Shown here in pieces: positions 40,395 to 48,579 of a stretch of 54,517 nt of DNA; positions within the stretch are counted from its first letter, which is position 1; every line of letters begins with the position of its first letter. Source of the DNA: SVFI01 sp045535935 (GTDB taxonomy: Bacteria > Bacillota > Clostridia > Lachnospirales > Lachnospiraceae). Location: positions 1 to 54,517 of the forward strand of contig JAZSMO010000037.1 in NCBI GenBank assembly GCA_045535935.1, written 5' to 3'. The notes beneath the pieces are model-generated. The model saw only the letters and a list, made by a program, of their open reading frames with translations. It had not been told where the DNA came from and did not search any database. The position numbers and the translations under genes were made by a program.

Positions 40395-42641
40395 ATGCAA
40401 AAGAAATATGCAGATGTGATCATAGATATATCCCATGAAAAAGTAGATCGGCCATTTCAGTACAGGATTCCCGAAAGGATGGCTGACAGGCTTGCAATCG
40501 GGATGTGTGTGCGCATTCCTTTCGGTAAAGGAAATAAATTGCGCAATGGATATGTGATTGATATGACGGATGAAACGGATTATCCGGAAGAAAAAATTAA
40601 AGAGATTGCTCAGATTGATGCTGAGAATGTACCGATGGAATCCCGCAGCATCGAACTTGCGTGGTGGATGAAAAATCATTATGGCGGAACGATGATTCAG
40701 GCTATGAAGACGGTGCTTCCGGTTAAGCAGGAGATGAAACCGGTGATGCAGCGTGAGGTTTCGCTTGCGGTGGATCACGAAGAAGCATCATCTTATCTGG
40801 CGCAGGCGATATCCAGACATCAAGCGGGGAAAGTTCGTCTTTTGGAGGCATTGATAGCGGGAGCGACGGTCAATTATTCTGTGCTGACAGGGAAACTTTC
40901 TGTGTCACCGCAGACAATCAAGAGTATGGAGACGCAGGGAGTCATCAGGATCGAGACATTTCAGGAATATCGAAATCCGATCCGTTTTCAGAATAGAGCG
41001 CCGGAAAGGAAGCAGCTGACGGAAGAGCAGCAGGAGATCGTGGATGACTTTTTGTCCGATTATGACAAGGGAGTCCGTAATCCGGCTCTTTTGCACGGAG
41101 TGACCGGAAGCGGCAAGACGGAAGTTTACATGGAATTGATTGAGGGGATGTTGGCAAGAGGAAAAGAAGCCATTGTGCTTATTCCGGAAATTGCTCTGAC
41201 CTATCAGACCGTATCGCGGTTTTATCGACGGTTCGGAGATGTGGTTTCCGTTGTGAATTCAAGACTTTCCGCAGGAGAAAAATACGATCAGTTCCAACGG
41301 GCAAAAGAGGGAAAGGTAAAGGTGATGATCGGTCCGAGAAGCGCTCTTTTTACCCCGTTTGCAAATTTGGGACTCATTGTGATTGACGAGGAACATGAGC
41401 CGGTTTATAAAAGTGAAACGACACCGAGATATCATGCGAGAGAGGTCGCAATCCATCTGGCAGAAATGACCGGAGCGGCTGTGTTCATGGGAAGTGCGAC
41501 GCCGTCTTTGGAGGCCGGTTACAAGGCGGCTGTCGGCGAGTATCGCAAATATATACTTTGTAATCGAATCGGAGAAGCGGTGTTACCGCAGGTTACGCTT
41601 GTGGATATGTGCGAAGAACTGAAAAACGGCAATATGAGTATGTTCAGCCGTTGTATGCAGGAGCAGATGCAGAAAACGCTTTCTGCCGGAGAGCAGATTA
41701 TGTTGTTTTTGAATCGCCGGGGATTGGCAGGATTTGTGTCGTGCAAGGCTTGCGGACATGTACTCAAGTGCCCGCATTGTGATGTGTCTTTGGCGGAACA
41801 TAAACAAAAAATGATATGCCATTACTGCGGATATGAGGCGCCGAAGGTGTCAAAGTGTCCGGAGTGCGGCTCCAAGTATATTTACGGTTTCCGGGCCGGG
41901 ACGGAAAAAATAGAAGAAAAAGTAAAAGAAATGTTTCCCAGGGCGCGGGTTTTGCGTATGGATGCGGATACTACCCGGAAGAAGGGAGACTATGAAAATA
42001 TTCTTGCCGCATTTGCACAGGGAGAAGCCGATATATTGATCGGAACGCAGATGATTGTAAAAGGGCATGATTTTAAAAATGTGACGATGGTCGGGGTAAT
42101 TGCAGCAGATTTGTCATTGCACGCCTCAGACTATCGGGCGGGCGAGCGGACGTTTCAGCTGTTGGCACAGGCGGTAGGAAGAGCGGGGCGCGGGCAAAAA
42201 TCAGGGACTGCAATTATTCAGACCTATCAGCCGGATCATTATTGCCTGCAACATTGTGTGACGCAGAATTACGATGAGTTTTATGCGGAGGAGATTGCTT
42301 ATCGGCAGCTGATGGACTATCCGCCGGTTGCACATATGCTGGCGTTGTTGATTGCGGGTAAGGATGAGAAGGTTACCTGTGAATGTGCGGACAAGATTGC
42401 GGAGAACCTTCGGATATTGTGGCCGCAAAAACCGGGAGGGACGCTTCGCATCATCGGACCGGCACCGGCCGGTATCGGCAAGATCAATGATTATTATCGC
42501 AGAGTCATTTATTTAAAAAGTGTAGCGCCGGAGGAACTGATCCGTGCGAAAGATGCAGCAGAGCGTATGATAAAGGAAAAGAACGAATGGTTTAGATATG
42601 TATCGGTTCAATTTGACATGGATCCGGTGCAGGCGTATTAA
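40395..42641 (+). CDS. priA: Primosomal protein N' (replication restart helicase PriA)
   Basis: A 748-residue helicase. A DNA-binding N-terminal region (about 1-200) leads to the Walker A loop GVTGSGKTE near 235-243, the DEEH box near 333-336, a zinc module with eight cysteines (CKACGHVLKCPHC near 452-464 and CHYCGYEAPKVSKCPECG near 475-492), and the helicase C-terminal with GTQMIVKGHDF and QAVGRAGRG. It reloads the replicative helicase at stalled forks. ATG at 40395 is five bases after the murE stop, with a poor ribosome site (ATAGAGAAT). Confidence 0.96.
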   Translation: MQKKYADVIIDISHEKVDRPFQYRIPERMADRLAIGMCVRIPFGKGNKLRNGYVIDMTDETDYPEEKIKEIAQIDAENVPMESRSIELAWWMKNHYGGTMIQAMKTVLPVKQEMKPVMQREVSLAVDHEEASSYLAQAISRHQAGKVRLLEALIAGATVNYSVLTGKLSVSPQTIKSMETQGVIRIETFQEYRNPIRFQNRAPERKQLTEEQQEIVDDFLSDYDKGVRNPALLHGVTGSGKTEVYMELIEGMLARGKEAIVLIPEIALTYQTVSRFYRRFGDVVSVVNSRLSAGEKYDQFQRAKEGKVKVMIGPRSALFTPFANLGLIVIDEEHEPVYKSETTPRYHAREVAIHLAEMTGAAVFMGSATPSLEAGYKAAVGEYRKYILCNRIGEAVLPQVTLVDMCEELKNGNMSMFSRCMQEQMQKTLSAGEQIMLFLNRRGLAGFVSCKACGHVLKCPHCDVSLAEHKQKMICHYCGYEAPKVSKCPECGSKYIYGFRAGTEKIEEKVKEMFPRARVLRMDADTTRKKGDYENILAAFAQGEADILIGTQMIVKGHDFKNVTMVGVIAADLSLHASDYRAGERTFQLLAQAVGRAGRGQKSGTAIIQTYQPDHYCLQHCVTQNYDEFYAEEIAYRQLMDYPPVAHMLALLIAGKDEKVTCECADKIAENLRILWPQKPGGTLRIIGPAPAGIGKINDYYRRVIYLKSVAPEELIRAKDAAERMIKEKNEWFRYVSVQFDMDPVQAY

Positions 42642-42663
42642 AGATAAGGTGGAGGAAAGAGAA

Positions 42664-43170
42664 ATGGCACTTAGAAAAATAAGAGAAATGGGAGATCCGA
42701 TTCTTGAAAAAACTTGTAAGGAAGTAAAGGAAATGACGCCGCGAACAATGGATCTGATCGACGATATGTTTGAGACGATGTATGAGGCATGCGGTGTCGG
42801 ACTTGCGGCTCCGCAGGTCGGTATATTAAAACGCATTGCGGTAATCGACTGCGGCGGCGAGGACGGAGAGGGTGATCCGATTGTCCTGATCAACCCGGTC
42901 GTGCTTGAGACAAGCGGTGAACAGAGAGGTCAGGAAGGTTGTCTGTCCGTGCCGGGCAAATGTGGTATTGTGACTCGGCCGAATTATGCCAAGGTGAAAG
43001 CACTCAATGAGGAAATGGAAGAGGTTATCATTGAGGGAGAAGAACTTCTTGCCAGAGCACTGCTGCATGAGATTGAGCATCTGGACGGTCATCTTTATGT
43101 GGAAAAGGTGGAAGGCCCGCTTTTAGATGTACAGGCGGAAGAAGAGATAGAAGATTTTGATGAGGAGTAA
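42664..43170 (+). CDS. def: Peptide deformylase
   Basis: A 168-residue metalloenzyme that removes the formyl group from new proteins. Motif 1 GVGLAAPQVG is near residues 44-53, motif 2 EGCLSVPG near 91-98, and motif 3 HEIEHLDGHLY near 132-142. All metal ligands are present (Cys of motif 2, two His of motif 3). ATG at 42664 follows GGTGGAGG; the frame opens earlier but without a ribosome site. fmt follows three bases later, the usual def-fmt pair. Confidence 0.96.
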   Translation: MALRKIREMGDPILEKTCKEVKEMTPRTMDLIDDMFETMYEACGVGLAAPQVGILKRIAVIDCGGEDGEGDPIVLINPVVLETSGEQRGQEGCLSVPGKCGIVTRPNYAKVKALNEEMEEVIIEGEELLARALLHEIEHLDGHLYVEKVEGPLLDVQAEEEIEDFDEE

Positions 43171-43173
43171 ACT

Positions 43174-44115
43174 ATGAAAATTGTTTATATGGGAACCCCG
43201 GATTTTGCGGTAGGACCTTTAAAGGCACTGCTGGAAGCGGGGCATGAAGTGACAGCGGTGGTAACACAGCCGGACAAACCGAAAGGACGCAGTAAGGAAC
43301 TTATGCCTCCGCCGGTAAAAGCATATGCAATGACGCAGAATCTTACCGTGTTTCAGCCGGAAAAAATCAAAACGACGGAAGCGGTGGAAGAGCTTAAAAA
43401 ATATGAGGCCGATCTGTTTGTGGTGGCGGCATTCGGACAGATTCTTTCCAAAGAAATTTTGGAAATGCCGAAATACGGCTGCGTGAATATACATGCATCT
43501 CTTTTGCCGAAATATCGCGGGGCGGCACCGATCCAGTGGTCAATCATTGACGGTGAAAAGGAGACGGGAGTTACGATTATGCAGATGGATGAGGGGCTTG
43601 ACACCGGAGACATTCTGACGCAGAAGATTGTGCCGATTGATGACGAAGATACGGGAGAGAGTTTGTTTGACAAGCTTTGTGAGGCGGGAAGTGAGCTTTT
43701 GCTTGCAACGATTCCGCAGATTGAGGCGGGGACGCTCTGTCCGGTCAGACAGGATGAATCAAAGAGCACGTATGCCAAAATGCTCAAAAAGGAACTGGGT
43801 AATATTGATTTTTCCAAGTCTGCAAGAGAAATTTGGTATTTGGTAAGAGGGTTAAATTCCTGGCCGAGTGCTTATACTTACTATAACAATAAAATGATGA
43901 AGATCTGGCGTGCGGAGCCGGTTGCAGAAAGCAGTGATGCAATGCCGGGAGTGCTGGTCAAAAAGGACAAAGAAAGCATTTTTGTGCAGACCGGTGACGG
44001 ACTATTGCGCATTCTTGAAATTCAGCCCGAAGGGAAAAAGAGAATGAGTGTCAAAGATTTTATGCTGGGACATTCTTTTGAGACAGGCATTTTATTTGAA
44101 TCAGAAAAGAGGTAG
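43174..44115 (+). CDS. fmt: Methionyl-tRNA formyltransferase
   Basis: A 313-residue enzyme that formylates Met-tRNA for translation initiation. The formyl-transferase signature LPKYRGAAPIQWSIIDGE is near residues 110-127, with VNIHASLLP just before it, and the C-terminal tRNA-binding domain starts near 207. ATG at 43174 follows GATGAGGAG, which overlaps the end of def, so the two are translationally coupled. The putative zinc peptidase gene follows five bases later. Confidence 0.97.
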   Translation: MKIVYMGTPDFAVGPLKALLEAGHEVTAVVTQPDKPKGRSKELMPPPVKAYAMTQNLTVFQPEKIKTTEAVEELKKYEADLFVVAAFGQILSKEILEMPKYGCVNIHASLLPKYRGAAPIQWSIIDGEKETGVTIMQMDEGLDTGDILTQKIVPIDDEDTGESLFDKLCEAGSELLLATIPQIEAGTLCPVRQDESKSTYAKMLKKELGNIDFSKSAREIWYLVRGLNSWPSAYTYYNNKMMKIWRAEPVAESSDAMPGVLVKKDKESIFVQTGDGLLRILEIQPEGKKRMSVKDFMLGHSFETGILFESEKR

Positions 44116-44120
44116 ATGTG

Positions 44121-44828
44121 ATGTACGGAGGTTATGGTTATTATTATTTTGATCCGACCTATATTTTGGTTATTATTTGTGCAATTATTTCTATTTTTGC
44201 GTCGGCAAGAGTGGAGGCAGTGTTTTCAAAATACAACAGAGTGGCGTCGGCGAGAGGCCTTACGGGGGCAGAGGCGGCGCAGCGTATTTTGCAGAGTGCG
44301 GGTATTTACGATGTCAGCGTGGAGCATGTGAGCGGAAAATTATCCGATCACTATGATCCGAGATCCAAGGTGCTGCGCTTGTCGGATTCCACCTACAACT
44401 CAAGATCGGTAGCAGCTATCGGTGTGGCGGCGCATGAGTGCGGTCATGCCATCCAACATGATGTGGGATATGCGCCTTTGAATTTGCGTTCTACACTTGT
44501 TCCGCTTGCCAATATCGGATCCAAAGCGGCGATACCGATTATTTTAATCGGATGCATACTCAGTTATAATCAGACATTGATCCAGATTGGTATCATCGCT
44601 TTTTCTTTGGCGGTTATTTTCCAACTTGTCACATTGCCGGTTGAATTTAATGCGTCATCCAGAGCGCTTGCACTGCTCAGAGAACAGAATATCCTGGAGG
44701 ATTATGAGTCGGGCATGGCAAAGAAAGTGCTTTCGGCTGCAGCGATGACCTATGTGGCAGCTGCAGCGGCATCAATTATCCAACTGCTGAGACTGGTCTT
44801 ACTGTTTGGGGGAAGAAGACGTGATTAA
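44121..44828 (+). CDS. Membrane zinc metallopeptidase (YugP/Zn_peptidase_2 family)
   Basis: A 235-residue membrane protein with about four helices (near 9-28, 122-140, 145-170 and 205-230). The HEXXH zinc motif is in AAHECGHAIQHD near residues 104-115. The N-terminus is glycine- and tyrosine-rich (MYGGYGYYYF). It resembles Bacillus YugP. The substrate is unknown. The ATG at 44121 is spaced eight bases from AAAGAGG; a GTG at 44118 is possible. It overlaps rsmB by eight bases, in the conserved def-fmt-YugP-rsmB order of Clostridia. Confidence 0.9.
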   Translation: MYGGYGYYYFDPTYILVIICAIISIFASARVEAVFSKYNRVASARGLTGAEAAQRILQSAGIYDVSVEHVSGKLSDHYDPRSKVLRLSDSTYNSRSVAAIGVAAHECGHAIQHDVGYAPLNLRSTLVPLANIGSKAAIPIILIGCILSYNQTLIQIGIIAFSLAVIFQLVTLPVEFNASSRALALLREQNILEDYESGMAKKVLSAAAMTYVAAAAASIIQLLRLVLLFGGRRRD

Positions 44829-46119
44829 TACAAGAGAAGTCATTTTGGATGCCTTGATGGAAATTCTGGAAAAAGAAGGATACAGTCATCTGATTATGCA
44901 GGGCGTTCTGGGGAAATACAGCTTTCTTGAAAAGCAGGAGAGAAGCTTTATCAAAAGAGTGTGCGAGGGAACCATTGAGCATAAGATCCGTATCGACTAT
45001 GTGATTGATCAGTATTCGAAAACAAAAGTGAAGAAGATGAAGCCGCTTATTCGCACACTGCTTCGTATGGGGACGTACCAGATCCTTTTTATGGACGGGA
45101 TTCCGGATGCAGCAGTTTGTAATGAGAGTGTGAAGCTGGCGGCAAAGCGCGGCTTCGGACCGCTTAAGGGGTTTGTGAATGGGGTGCTTCGCAATATTTC
45201 AAGGAATAAGGACAATATTTCGTATCCGGACAGAGAAATGGATGAGACGACGTATTTCAAAGTGATGTATTCCATGCCGGAAGAAATCATTGCGCTCATG
45301 AAAGAGCAGTATTCGGCAGCGGAGACGGAGATGATGCTGGAAAGTCTTCTGGGGAAAAGGCCGCTTACGATACGTATCAGCGGAGCTCTTTCGGAGGAAG
45401 AGAAGCAGGAGCTTTTGGGGCATCTTATGGATGACGGAATTGTCGTTGCCGAAACGGAACTTCCGTATGTATTCGCATTGGAGAAAGTGGACAAAATAAG
45501 TGAACTTTACGGATATGAGGAAGGAAAGTTTTTTGTGCAGGATATCGGATCTGCCATGGTGGTGGAGATGGCCGGAATCAAAAAAGATGATTACGTCATC
45601 GATGTCTGTGCGGCGCCCGGCGGAAAAGCGACCCATGCGGCGGAAAAACTCTGTGGCAGCGGACGGGTGCAGGCAAGAGATTTGACAGAATATAAAGTTT
45701 CCATGATAGAAGAAAATATAGAGCGTCTCAGACTCGCAAACATGGATGCGATAGTGTGGGATGCCACAGTTACGGATGAATCCGCAATCGGGAAAGCGGA
45801 TGTGGTTATTGCAGACCTTCCTTGTTCCGGGCTCGGTGTAATCGGGAGAAAGAGTGATATCAAATACCGCATTACACAGCAGTCTTTGGAAGAGGTGGAG
45901 GCGTTGCAGCGAGACATATTGTCCGTTGTACATAACTATGTAAAACCCGGCGGAGTGCTTATGTACAGTACATGTACCATCAACCGGAAAGAAAATGAAG
46001 GAAACAAAGAGTGGTTTTTGAAAAACTTTCCGTTTGAGGAGGAGCAGGAACGCTTGATGATTCCGGGAAGAGACGGATCGGACGGTTTTTATATGGTGCG
46101 TCTTAGGCGCAAGGTGTAA
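44821..46119 (+). CDS. rsmB: 16S rRNA m5C967 methyltransferase RsmB
   Basis: A 432-residue NOL1/NOP2/Sun-family enzyme. The N-terminal NusB-like domain (about 1-130) binds RNA. The SAM-binding motif VCAAPGGKATHAAEKL is near residues 261-276, then DLPCSGLGVIGRK near 332-344 and the catalytic YSTCTINRKENEG near 381-393. It methylates a cytosine in the small-subunit rRNA. The start is GTG at 44821, eight bases from GGGGGA, and lies inside the end of the upstream peptidase gene. Confidence 0.94.
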   Translation: MINTREVILDALMEILEKEGYSHLIMQGVLGKYSFLEKQERSFIKRVCEGTIEHKIRIDYVIDQYSKTKVKKMKPLIRTLLRMGTYQILFMDGIPDAAVCNESVKLAAKRGFGPLKGFVNGVLRNISRNKDNISYPDREMDETTYFKVMYSMPEEIIALMKEQYSAAETEMMLESLLGKRPLTIRISGALSEEEKQELLGHLMDDGIVVAETELPYVFALEKVDKISELYGYEEGKFFVQDIGSAMVVEMAGIKKDDYVIDVCAAPGGKATHAAEKLCGSGRVQARDLTEYKVSMIEENIERLRLANMDAIVWDATVTDESAIGKADVVIADLPCSGLGVIGRKSDIKYRITQQSLEEVEALQRDILSVVHNYVKPGGVLMYSTCTINRKENEGNKEWFLKNFPFEEEQERLMIPGRDGSDGFYMVRLRRKV

Positions 46120-46155
46120 CGGCCGGGATTTCCGCAGAAAAAGAAAGATAAAGAT

Positions 46156-47193
46156 ATGATGGAAAAAACAGATATTAAATCGCTGGATTTTTCGGCACTG
46201 CAGGCAGAAATCGAACGAATCGGCGAGAAGAAATTCCGCGCAAAGCAGATGTACGAGTGGATGCATAAGCATCTTGTGCGCAGCTTTGATGAGATGACAA
46301 ATCTTTCTGCGGCATTTCGTGAAAAATGTAAAAATGAATATGAGTTTACCGCACTTACCCTTCTGCGCGAGCAAGAGTCCAAAATGGACGGAACAAAAAA
46401 ATTCCTGTTTCAATTAGCAGACGGTAACGTGGTTGAGAGCGTGTGGATGAAGTATAAGCACGGAAACAGTGTATGTATTTCCTCGCAGGTGGGATGTCGC
46501 ATGGGGTGCAAATTTTGTGCGTCCACCATCGGAGGCCTTGTGCGGAATTTAAAACCATCGGAGATGCTGGATCAGATTTATGCGATTACGCGACTCACCG
46601 GAGAGCGGGTATCCAATGTCGTTGTGATGGGAACGGGAGAACCGCTGGACAATTACGACAATCTGCTCGTGTTTATCCGTATGCTTACCGATGAGAACGG
46701 ACTCCATATCAGCCAGAGAAATATCACCGTTTCAACGTGCGGACTGGTTCCGAAAATGTATGCACTGGCAGAGGAAAGGCTTCAGATTACCCTTGCGCTC
46801 AGTCTGCATGCGACAACGGATGAAAAGAGACAAAAACTGATGCCGATTGCGAATAAATACAGCATTGACGAACTGATGCCTGCGTGCAAAAACTATGCAG
46901 ATTTGACCGGACGCAGAATTACGTTTGAGTACAGTATGGTAAAAGGGGTCAATGATTCGCAGGAGGATTTGCGGGAACTTACAGAACTTGCCAGACCTCT
47001 CGGATGCCATGTCAACCTGATTCCGGTCAACCCGATCAAAGAGCGTGATTTTGTGGCACCGGACATGCAGTATGTGTATTCGTTCAAGGAAAAACTTGAG
47101 AAAAACAAGGTGAAGGTAACGGTGCGAAGAGAAATGGGCCGCGATATTGACGGTGCCTGCGGACAGCTTCGCAGAAGACATATGGAGGAGTAG
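46156..47193 (+). CDS. rlmN: Dual-specificity rRNA/tRNA adenine-C2 methyltransferase RlmN
   Basis: A 345-residue radical SAM methyltransferase. The cluster motif CRMGCKFC is near residues 115-122, a second region VVMGTGEPLDNYDN near 156-169, and the catalytic Cys is in GACGQLRRRH near the end. It methylates A2503 in 23S rRNA and A37 in some tRNAs. ATG at 46156 or 46159 is preceded by a weak AAAGAAAG site. It is followed at once by a palindromic element and the Rpn gene, which separate it from prpC, its usual neighbour in Clostridia. Confidence 0.95.
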   Translation: MMEKTDIKSLDFSALQAEIERIGEKKFRAKQMYEWMHKHLVRSFDEMTNLSAAFREKCKNEYEFTALTLLREQESKMDGTKKFLFQLADGNVVESVWMKYKHGNSVCISSQVGCRMGCKFCASTIGGLVRNLKPSEMLDQIYAITRLTGERVSNVVVMGTGEPLDNYDNLLVFIRMLTDENGLHISQRNITVSTCGLVPKMYALAEERLQITLALSLHATTDEKRQKLMPIANKYSIDELMPACKNYADLTGRRITFEYSMVKGVNDSQEDLRELTELARPLGCHVNLIPVNPIKERDFVAPDMQYVYSFKEKLEKNKVKVTVRREMGRDIDGACGQLRRRHMEE

Positions 47194-47321
47194 AAAAAAA
47201 TTATATCTGTCTCGGGTACGCTTTCGCTACGCTAAAAACGTAGCGGTACTAAGGCCGGGCAAGATTGCCCGACCTAAGGACCGACGTTTTTACAGTACCC
47301 TCGGACAGATATAAATTTTTT
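47194..47321. mobile_element. 128-base nested palindromic element (MITE-like or structured RNA)
   Basis: The outer arms, 47194-47217 and about 47295-47321, match as inverted copies over AAATTATATCTGT and GGGTAC with two small gaps. Inside are CGCTACG (47225-47231) with CGTAGCG (47239-47245); CGGGCA with TGCCCG (47256-47261, 47266-47271); and TAAAAACG (47233-47240) with CGTTTTTA (47285-47292), which competes with the first inner stem. It starts at the rlmN stop and ends before another hairpin, TTTTTTGTG/CACAAAAAA (47316-47324, 47332-47340). No coding frame is seen. Miniature inverted-repeat element or RNA structure are both possible. Confidence 0.6.
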
Positions 47322-47350
47322 GTGTATTGTGCACAAAAAATCGCATCAAA

Positions 47351-47378
47351 AACACCCGAATTACGGGGGTTGCTTTTT
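47351..47378 (+). terminator. Terminator-like hairpin before the Rpn gene
   Basis: AACACCCG (47351-47358) pairs with CGGGGGTT (47364-47371) with one mismatch, then GCTTTTT. It would end transcripts coming from rlmN before they reach the Rpn gene. Confidence 0.5.
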
Positions 47379-47446
47379 GCAAATTCACTATATAGAATGA
47401 GGATAAGGGAAGAAGATGTCCGGAGTAGATCACAGAGGAAAGTATT

Positions 47447-48448
47447 ATGGTGGATACTACTCCATATGACGACGTGCATCGCACGCTTGTAACAGATTGT
47501 AAACATCTCATGATACCGTTGGTAAATGAGGTGTTTAATGAAAATTACATAGGGACAGAAGAAGTAATCCTTCTTCAAAATGAAATACTCATGGATCAGC
47601 AAGGGGAGACAGAGAAACGGATTCAAGATGCTTCGTTTATGATTGTTGCAAAGAATGGATATAGGAAATGGTATCATCTTGAAAGTCAGAGCACAGTAGA
47701 GAATAGTATGATTGTACGGATGTATGAGTATGATTCGCAATCGGCTCTTCAGAATGCAATTTATACATCTGAGAGACTTGAAATCACATTTCCGCATTCG
47801 GCAGTTTTGTATTTGAGACACAATTCGGTCACACCGGATAAATTGAAGACAGTACTGCATACGCCGGGCGGAAGTGTGGAATATGAGATTCCGGTTGTTA
47901 AGCTACAAACATATTCTGTGGATGAGATATTTCAAAAGAAATTGTATTATCTGATTCCTTTTCATATTTTTACATATGAGAAAGATTTTGAGGAATATGA
48001 AACCGACAAGAAGAAAATGAAACAATTAAAAACGGTCTTTTATGATATTGCAGAACGGTTGCAAGATGTCTGTATGAAAGGACTCTTGGATGCATATACA
48101 AAGACGATTATTACGGATATGACGAGGAAGGTTATCCGAAATATTGCAGCAAAGCATGAAAATGTCAGAAAGGAAGTGGGGAATATTATGGGTGGAAAAG
48201 TATTGATGCATCAGGCAAAATATTGGATGAACAAAGGAATCAGTCAAGGGATCAGTCAAGGGATCAGTCAGGGAATCAGTCAAGGGATCAGCCAAGGAAT
48301 TAGCCAGGGCGTGGATCAAGGTGTTTTGCAAAAAGGACGGGAAGTGTTTCAGCGTATGATTGCAAGAGGATATACGTGCGAGGAAGCGCAGGAGATTTCC
48401 GGTCTGGATGACGAGGCAGTGGAAGAACTAAGAAAGATAAGTGATTAG
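47447..48448 (+). CDS. Rpn/PD-(D/E)XK nuclease family transposase-like protein
   Basis: A 333-residue protein of the family named recombination-promoting nuclease or PD-(D/E)XK transposase. The catalytic core is visible near residues 64-85: the Asp in RIQDASFMI, then the Glu-x-Gln in YHLESQS. The C-terminal 70 residues hold eight GISQ-type repeats (codons 264-295), a common feature of this family. The proteins cut DNA and have been linked to recombination and to anti-phage defence. ATG at 47447 has AGAGGAAAG upstream. It lies between rlmN and prpC with a palindromic element in front, and reads as more A+T-rich than its neighbours, so it looks like a later insertion. A strong internal ribosome site precedes the ATG at 48188. 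Confidence 0.87.
   Translation: MVDTTPYDDVHRTLVTDCKHLMIPLVNEVFNENYIGTEEVILLQNEILMDQQGETEKRIQDASFMIVAKNGYRKWYHLESQSTVENSMIVRMYEYDSQSALQNAIYTSERLEITFPHSAVLYLRHNSVTPDKLKTVLHTPGGSVEYEIPVVKLQTYSVDEIFQKKLYYLIPFHIFTYEKDFEEYETDKKKMKQLKTVFYDIAERLQDVCMKGLLDAYTKTIITDMTRKVIRNIAAKHENVRKEVGNIMGGKVLMHQAKYWMNKGISQGISQGISQGISQGISQGISQGVDQGVLQKGREVFQRMIARGYTCEEAQEISGLDDEAVEELRKISD
48236..48331 (+). repeat. Eight in-frame 12-base repeats
   Basis: The unit GGRATCAGTCAR, coding Gly-Ile-Ser-Gln, is repeated six times with small changes (48236-48307) and followed by two degenerate copies (GVDQ, GVLQ). Twelve-base steps keep the frame, so copy-number change would alter length without breaking the protein. Confidence 0.9.
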
Positions 48449-48460
48449 TGCGGAGACTAT

Positions 48461-48493
48461 AAAGAGCAGGCGACATACGCTTGCTCTTTTTTT
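48461..48493 (+). terminator. Terminator after the Rpn gene
   Basis: AAAGAGCAGGCG (48461-48472), loop ACATA, CGCTTGCTCTTT (48478-48489), then T's to 48493. One G-U pair. A strong intrinsic terminator. Confidence 0.92.
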
Positions 48494-48509
48494 GTATGTA
48501 TGATAAGAT
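48481..48509 (+). promoter_or_regulatory. Possible extended -10 promoter of prpC
   Basis: TAAGAT (48504-48509) with a TG one base before it (48501-48502), and a weak -35 TTGCTC (48481-48486) 17 bases before that, again inside the upstream terminator. Confidence 0.4.
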
Positions 48510-48579
48510 AACAAAGTATGGGTAAGTGTGCCCGGATATGGAGGGACACTGCTATTTCAAAGAACGAGGAGGAGTCTTG

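Noticed and set aside
45199..46413. 404-codon open frame on the minus strand opposite rsmB and rlmN
   Set aside because: It covers the strongly conserved rsmB motifs on the other strand, and its product is a low-sense mix rich in Phe, His and Cys. A mirror of coding bias.
48236..48331. Regular repeats as a CRISPR array
   Set aside because: Units are 12 bases with no spacers and code in frame for Gly-Ile-Ser-Gln.
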